Shown here piece after piece: positions 60,988-64,000 of a stretch of DNA of 64,000 nt; positions within the stretch are counted from its first letter, which is position 1, and each line of letters begins with the position of its first letter. The stretch covers positions 65,848 to 129,847 of the forward strand of contig JACPNX010000038.1 in the NCBI GenBank assembly GCA_016185275.1. Reading direction: 5' to 3'. The translations under genes and the position numbers were made by a program. The notes beneath the pieces are model-generated. The model searched no databases, was not told the origin of the DNA, and saw only the letters and a program-made list of their open reading frames with translations. The stretch is from Actinomycetota bacterium (GTDB taxonomy: Bacteria > Actinomycetota > Acidimicrobiia > Acidimicrobiales > Iamiaceae).

Positions 60988-61033
60988 TTCTGAGCGCGAG
61001 AGAGGCCGCCCGGCGAACGGAACTGCACTCAGA
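60988..61033 (+). repeat. 46-bp palindromic element, copy 1
   Basis: TTCTGAGCGCG...CTGCACTCAGA. The ends are 10-bp inverted repeats (TTCTGAGYGC) with one mismatch. Identical to copy 2 except for about six inner bases. Confidence 0.9.
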
Positions 61034-61058
61034 AATGCCGGAGCGGGGTGGCCGGCGG

Positions 61059-61104
61059 TTCTGAGCGCGCTGGACGCCGCCCGGCGAACGGAACTGCACT
61101 CAGA
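61059..61104 (+). repeat. 46-bp palindromic element, copy 2
   Basis: Same as copy 1; the identity also covers the seven bases before it (CCGGCGG). A short fragment GCACTCAGCGCG follows near 61123. Confidence 0.9.
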
Positions 61105-61147
61105 TCCGACCGCCCGAGCGCGGCACTCAGCGCGAGCGAGTGGCGCC

Positions 61148-61153
61148 TACGGT
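61148..61153 (+). promoter_or_regulatory. -10 for the methyltransferase gene
   Basis: TACGGT, 8 nt before GTG 61162. Confidence 0.5.
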
Positions 61154-61161
61154 CGGGGTCG

Positions 61162-63303
61162 GTGAGGGGCGACGGCGGTGACGCGGCCGCGGTGGCCGCC
61201 TGGCGGGCATGGCGCACCGGCCTGCGGCGCGCCGCCGGCGTCGAGCCGAGCACCGGGTCGGGTGCCGGGTCGGATTCAAAGTCGGGTGCCGGGTCGGATT
61301 CAAAGTCTGGTGCCGGGTCGGGTTCAAAGTCTGGTGCCGGGTCTGGTGCCGGGTCGGCCAGCCCGCTTCCGGTCGAGCGGCGCGCCGGCGCGCTGGCGGG
61401 AGTGGTGCGGGGCCTGGCCGACTCGACGGGTTGGCCCGCCCCCGCCTGGCTGCGGGCCTGGGCGGCCGAACCGATCGCCGTGCCGGCCGTGCCCGCCGGC
61501 CTGGCCGGTGCCGATCTCCTCGGCCGGTCACACGAGGCGCTGCTGGACGGGGCGCTCCGGCGAGCTGCTGGCGCCCACTACACGCCCGCACCGGTGGCCG
61601 CTGGCCTCGTACGGTTCGCCGGGGTCGCACGGATCGCACGGATCGCACAGGTCGCCGTCCGGGCCGCGCCGGGCCGCGCCGGCCCTCGCGTGCTCGACCC
61701 GGCGGTGGGCGGCGGCGCGTTCCTCCTCGCCGCGGCGAGGGCGCTCACCGCGGCAGGTGTCGCACCGGGCCGCGCGACGGGTCTGCTCAAGGGGATCGAC
61801 GTGGATCCGGTGGCCGCCGCGGCGGCCGAGGCGGCGCTGTGCTTCCACGCATGGTGCTCGGGCGCGAGCGACCGGTCGGTCCGCGCGCTCGGTGGTGCGA
61901 TCGTCGTGGGCGACGGCCTCGACCCGACCGTCACGGCCACCCTCGGTCGGTTCGACGTGGTGCTCGGCAACCCACCCTTCGGCGGCCAGCTCGGTCGCGG
62001 GACGGTCCGCCCGCCCGCCGCCGCGGCTCGGTTGCGGGCCCGCTTCGGTGCGGCCTTGGGCGCGTACACCGACACCGCGGCGGTGTTCCTGCTGGCCGCG
62101 CTCGACACCGTCGGCGACGGCGGCACGGTCGCCCTCATCCAGCCCGAGTCGCTGCTCGCGTCCCGCGACGCGGCGGGTGTGCGCGCCGAGGTCCTCAGCC
62201 GCGGCCGGCTGCGGGGTCTGTGGGTGGCGGGCCGGGACCGGCCGTTCCCGGCGGCGGTGCGGGTCTGCGCTCCGGTCATCGATGTGGGCACGCGGACGAG
62301 CTCATCGGTCGATGTCGGTGAACGCGTCCCGCACAGCCGCGCGCCGGCCGTCGGTCCCTGGCGATCGCGGGCCCGGACCGCCACCGTGGCGCGCGCGGCC
62401 GGTGTGGATTTCTCGCCGCTCCCGCCCGCGCCGGCGCCGTCGGGAGCGCCCCCCCACGGTGAGGACGACGGTGGCGGCTGGGCGCGCCTGGCCCTCGCCG
62501 CGCACGGCACGCCGGAGGTGCGCATCGACGGCGGCCAGGACCATCCGCCGCCGCAACCCGCCCGCCGGCTGGCCGACGTCGCCTGCGTCGTGGCCGGCTT
62601 CCGCGAGGAGTACTACGGGCTCGTCGGAGCGGTGCGCGAGGCCACCGACGGGGAGCGGCGCGGCGTGGGGCCCGGCTCGCATGCGGCCGGCGCTGGGGCG
62701 CCTGCACCGCTCGTCACCTCGGGTGCGATCGAGCCGGGTGGGTGCACCTGGGGCCTGCGTCCCGTCCGCTTCGCGGGTGTCTCGTGGTCCGCACCGGTGG
62801 TCGACCCGGACCGGCTGGCGCACGGTCCGGCGCGGGCCGCGGCCTGGGTGGCGGCCCGGCACCGCCCGAAGGTCCTCGTCGCCACCCAGACCCGCGTCGT
62901 CGAGGCGGTCGTCGACGAGCGCGGGGCCTGGGTGCCCTCCGTCCCGGTGGTCTCCGTCGAGCCCCTCGCCACCGAGCGGGATGAGGCGGCCGCCATGGCG
63001 TGGCGCGCGGCCGCCGCGCTGCTGGCGCCACCGGTGTCGGCTTGGGCCCTGCAGGTCGCGGCCGGGTCCGCCCTGGCGGCCGACGCCATCAAGCTCGCCG
63101 CCCGCCAGGTCCGTCGCCTGCCCCTGCCGCCCGACGAGGAGGCGTGGGCGGACGGGACCGCTCTGCTGCGCTCGGCCGCGCCCGCGGCGCGCTTCGGCCA
63201 CGTGATGTGCCGCGCCTACGGCCTGGACACCGGCGCCGCGCAGGAGGTGCTCGCCTGGTGGCTCGCTCGCCTGCCGTCGTGGTGCGCCGCGGGTCCGGGC
63301 TGA
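61162..63303 (+). CDS. Orphan N6-adenine DNA methyltransferase with Ser/Gly/Lys repeat linker
   Basis: 713 residues from GTG 61162. Class I SAM-dependent adenine methyltransferase of type I/IIG M-subunit architecture: AGAHYTPAPVA (about 138), SAM motif I VLDPAVGGGAF (about 178), GIDVDP (motif II), catalytic motif IV GNPPFGGQ (270), ALIQPESLLA. A long C-terminal half (about 400-713) is the likely target recognition region, with no restriction nuclease motif. Near the N-terminus (33-64) lies a linker of SGAGSDSK units from a 24-bp repeat. No restriction enzyme, S-subunit or other phage-defence gene is next to it, so it is an orphan, probably marking the genome or protecting against an unseen nuclease. 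Confidence 0.9.
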   Translation: MRGDGGDAAAVAAWRAWRTGLRRAAGVEPSTGSGAGSDSKSGAGSDSKSGAGSGSKSGAGSGAGSASPLPVERRAGALAGVVRGLADSTGWPAPAWLRAWAAEPIAVPAVPAGLAGADLLGRSHEALLDGALRRAAGAHYTPAPVAAGLVRFAGVARIARIAQVAVRAAPGRAGPRVLDPAVGGGAFLLAAARALTAAGVAPGRATGLLKGIDVDPVAAAAAEAALCFHAWCSGASDRSVRALGGAIVVGDGLDPTVTATLGRFDVVLGNPPFGGQLGRGTVRPPAAAARLRARFGAALGAYTDTAAVFLLAALDTVGDGGTVALIQPESLLASRDAAGVRAEVLSRGRLRGLWVAGRDRPFPAAVRVCAPVIDVGTRTSSSVDVGERVPHSRAPAVGPWRSRARTATVARAAGVDFSPLPPAPAPSGAPPHGEDDGGGWARLALAAHGTPEVRIDGGQDHPPPQPARRLADVACVVAGFREEYYGLVGAVREATDGERRGVGPGSHAAGAGAPAPLVTSGAIEPGGCTWGLRPVRFAGVSWSAPVVDPDRLAHGPARAAAWVAARHRPKVLVATQTRVVEAVVDERGAWVPSVPVVSVEPLATERDEAAAMAWRAAAALLAPPVSAWALQVAAGSALAADAIKLAARQVRRLPLPPDEEAWADGTALLRSAAPAARFGHVMCRAYGLDTGAAQEVLAWWLARLPSWCAAGPG
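61258..61353 (+). repeat. 24-bp in-frame tandem repeat in the methyltransferase gene
   Basis: Two identical units, a third with two changes and a partial fourth, each with the AT-richer core ATTCAAAG. They encode SGAGSDSK/SGAGSGSK; copy loss or gain keeps the frame. Confidence 0.92.
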
Positions 63304-63357
63304 GCGGTGGGCTGCCGAGGGCCGGGTCGCGCGAGGCGATGGGGCGCAGGCCGGTCG

Positions 63358-63421
63358 GGCGGCACCCCGGCACGGCGGCACCCCGGCACGGCGGCACCCC
63401 GGCACGGCGGCACCCCGGCAC
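63358..63421. repeat. 16-bp tandem repeat, four copies, between converging genes
   Basis: Four perfect units of GGCGGCACCCCGGCAC in the 137-nt gap between the methyltransferase stop and the next gene's stop. Confidence 0.92.
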
Positions 63422-63440
63422 GGCGGCTCCGCCGCGCGCC

Positions 63441-64000
63441 TCAGCCGCCGTTGGCGGCGACCGGGGGAGCGACCTCGCTACCGCGGCGGTCGAGGAGGGT
63501 CACCGGCGTGTCCGAGAGCGCCCGGCCGGTCCACGCGAACCACCTCACGCCCCTGCGCTCGCGGACCTTCACCCTCGTGGGTCGCCCGGGCGTCGGGAGG
63601 AGGACACAGGCGACGCCGTCGGGCACGGGTGCGAACACGAGCGTCCGCCCCGCGCTCAGCCGGAGGGTGGTCACCTCGTAGCCGCCCGAGCCGTAGCCGC
63701 ACTGCCCGGCCTGGACCTTGCCCTGCACCAGCACGGTCAGGCACCGGGCGCCGTCGGGGTCGCGGTACGCCTCGAGGACGTATCCCGGGCCCCGCTCGGC
63801 GGTGAAGCGCGCGTTCGGGTTGGGGCGCAGCGAGGAGCCGACGAGGCCGCCGATCACCACCACGAGGACGAAGGCGACGGCCCACAGGATGCAGCCGCCC
63901 CAACCGCCGAGCGGCTGGCGTCTCGGCGCCGAGTCGCGCCGCAGCGCCGCGGCCGTGCCCGCTGCACCCGGAGGAGCCGAGTCGCCCGGCGAGCCCTGCG
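63441..64000 (-). CDS. Partial single-pass membrane protein, N-terminus outside window
   Basis: At least 185 residues; the frame is open to the right edge. Unrecognised. Visible order: a Gly/Ala/Pro-rich cytoplasmic part (SPGDSAPPGAAGTAAALRRD), one transmembrane helix (CILWAVAFVLVVVIGGLV), then an outer domain of about 120 residues, beta-rich, with two cysteines pairs (GARCLTV, GQCGYGSGGYEV, GVACVLLP) and ending PVAANGG. A pre-TM proline-rich tail and short ectodomain resemble DUF4190-like actinobacterial proteins, but I cannot assign it. Convergent with the methyltransferase. Confidence 0.75.
   Translation of the reverse strand, partial: QGSPGDSAPPGAAGTAAALRRDSAPRRQPLGGWGGCILWAVAFVLVVVIGGLVGSSLRPNPNARFTAERGPGYVLEAYRDPDGARCLTVLVQGKVQAGQCGYGSGGYEVTTLRLSAGRTLVFAPVPDGVACVLLPTPGRPTRVKVRERRGVRWFAWTGRALSDTPVTLLDRRGSEVAPPVAANGG

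Noticed and set aside
60918-61104. CRISPR array
   Set aside because: Elements are palindromic, in mixed orientation, only three, with short gaps; no cas genes nearby.

Overview
The window is 64 kb of very GC-rich DNA with strongly G/C-biased third codon positions, many GTG/TTG starts and many 4-nt start/stop overlaps. It looks like an actinobacterial chromosome, probably of the class Acidimicrobiia or a close relative (inference). Supporting signs are: a lexA / LysM division-inhibitor / nrdR cluster arranged as in mycobacteria; a class II (B12-dependent) ribonucleotide reductase; a mycothiol-dependent formaldehyde dehydrogenase paired with a metallo-hydrolase; and an envelope operon with an actinobacterial holin-X-type protein and a DUF3618 protein. 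No rRNA, tRNA, CRISPR array, transposase or prophage was found. It reads as a housekeeping/accessory stretch of chromosome rather than an island.

Layout. 0-5 kb: a Gly-Gly-His repeat protein cut by the left edge, a mycosin-like subtilase, lexA with three LexA boxes, the divergent LysM protein, nrdR with a collagen-like tail, and a MarR/RibD-like pair. 5-8.6 kb: nrdJ with promoter and two NrdR boxes. 8.7-16.5 kb: alkylsulfatase-like hydrolase, SNF2 helicase with a coupled acidic-tailed partner, VOC protein, small protein, radical SAM/SPASM enzyme. 16.6-23 kb: secreted beta-propeller, D-aminoacylase-like amidohydrolase, then a four-gene envelope operon. 23-29 kb: a signalling block (PAS-PAS-GAF-PP2C phosphatase, kinase-STAS fusion, GGDEF-EAL protein). 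29-38 kb: serine hydrolase, acyl-CoA dehydrogenase and acyl-CoA ligase sharing an operator-like palindrome, gluconokinase, ceramidase-like hydrolase, mscR and its hydrolase. 38-46 kb: TRAW-repeat membrane protein, SDR, mutM, an unknown protein, and a heterodimeric ABC exporter. 46-60 kb: 180-kDa-type glutamate dehydrogenase, MBL protein, P450, msrB, large acyl-CoA dehydrogenase, a phyH/serine hydrolase/phosphotransferase operon, alkyltransferase-like protein, glutathione peroxidase, DEAD-box helicase. 61-64 kb: palindromic 46-bp elements, an orphan adenine methyltransferase with a repeat linker, and a membrane protein cut by the right edge.

Two themes run through the window. (1) Many start codons lie only 5-9 nt after a TANNNT hexamer, the signature of leaderless transcripts; this settles several start choices (nrdR, MarR, PP2C, P450, MBL, methyltransferase). 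(2) Short tandem repeats with many unit lengths (3, 8, 9, 11, 16, 24, about 48 bp) lie in gene tails, linkers and gaps, and often encode low-complexity protein tails. The regulatory circuits visible in the sequence are SOS (LexA boxes on lexA and its divergent neighbour), NrdR control of nrdJ, a shared lipid-gene operator, and a compact partner-switching module.
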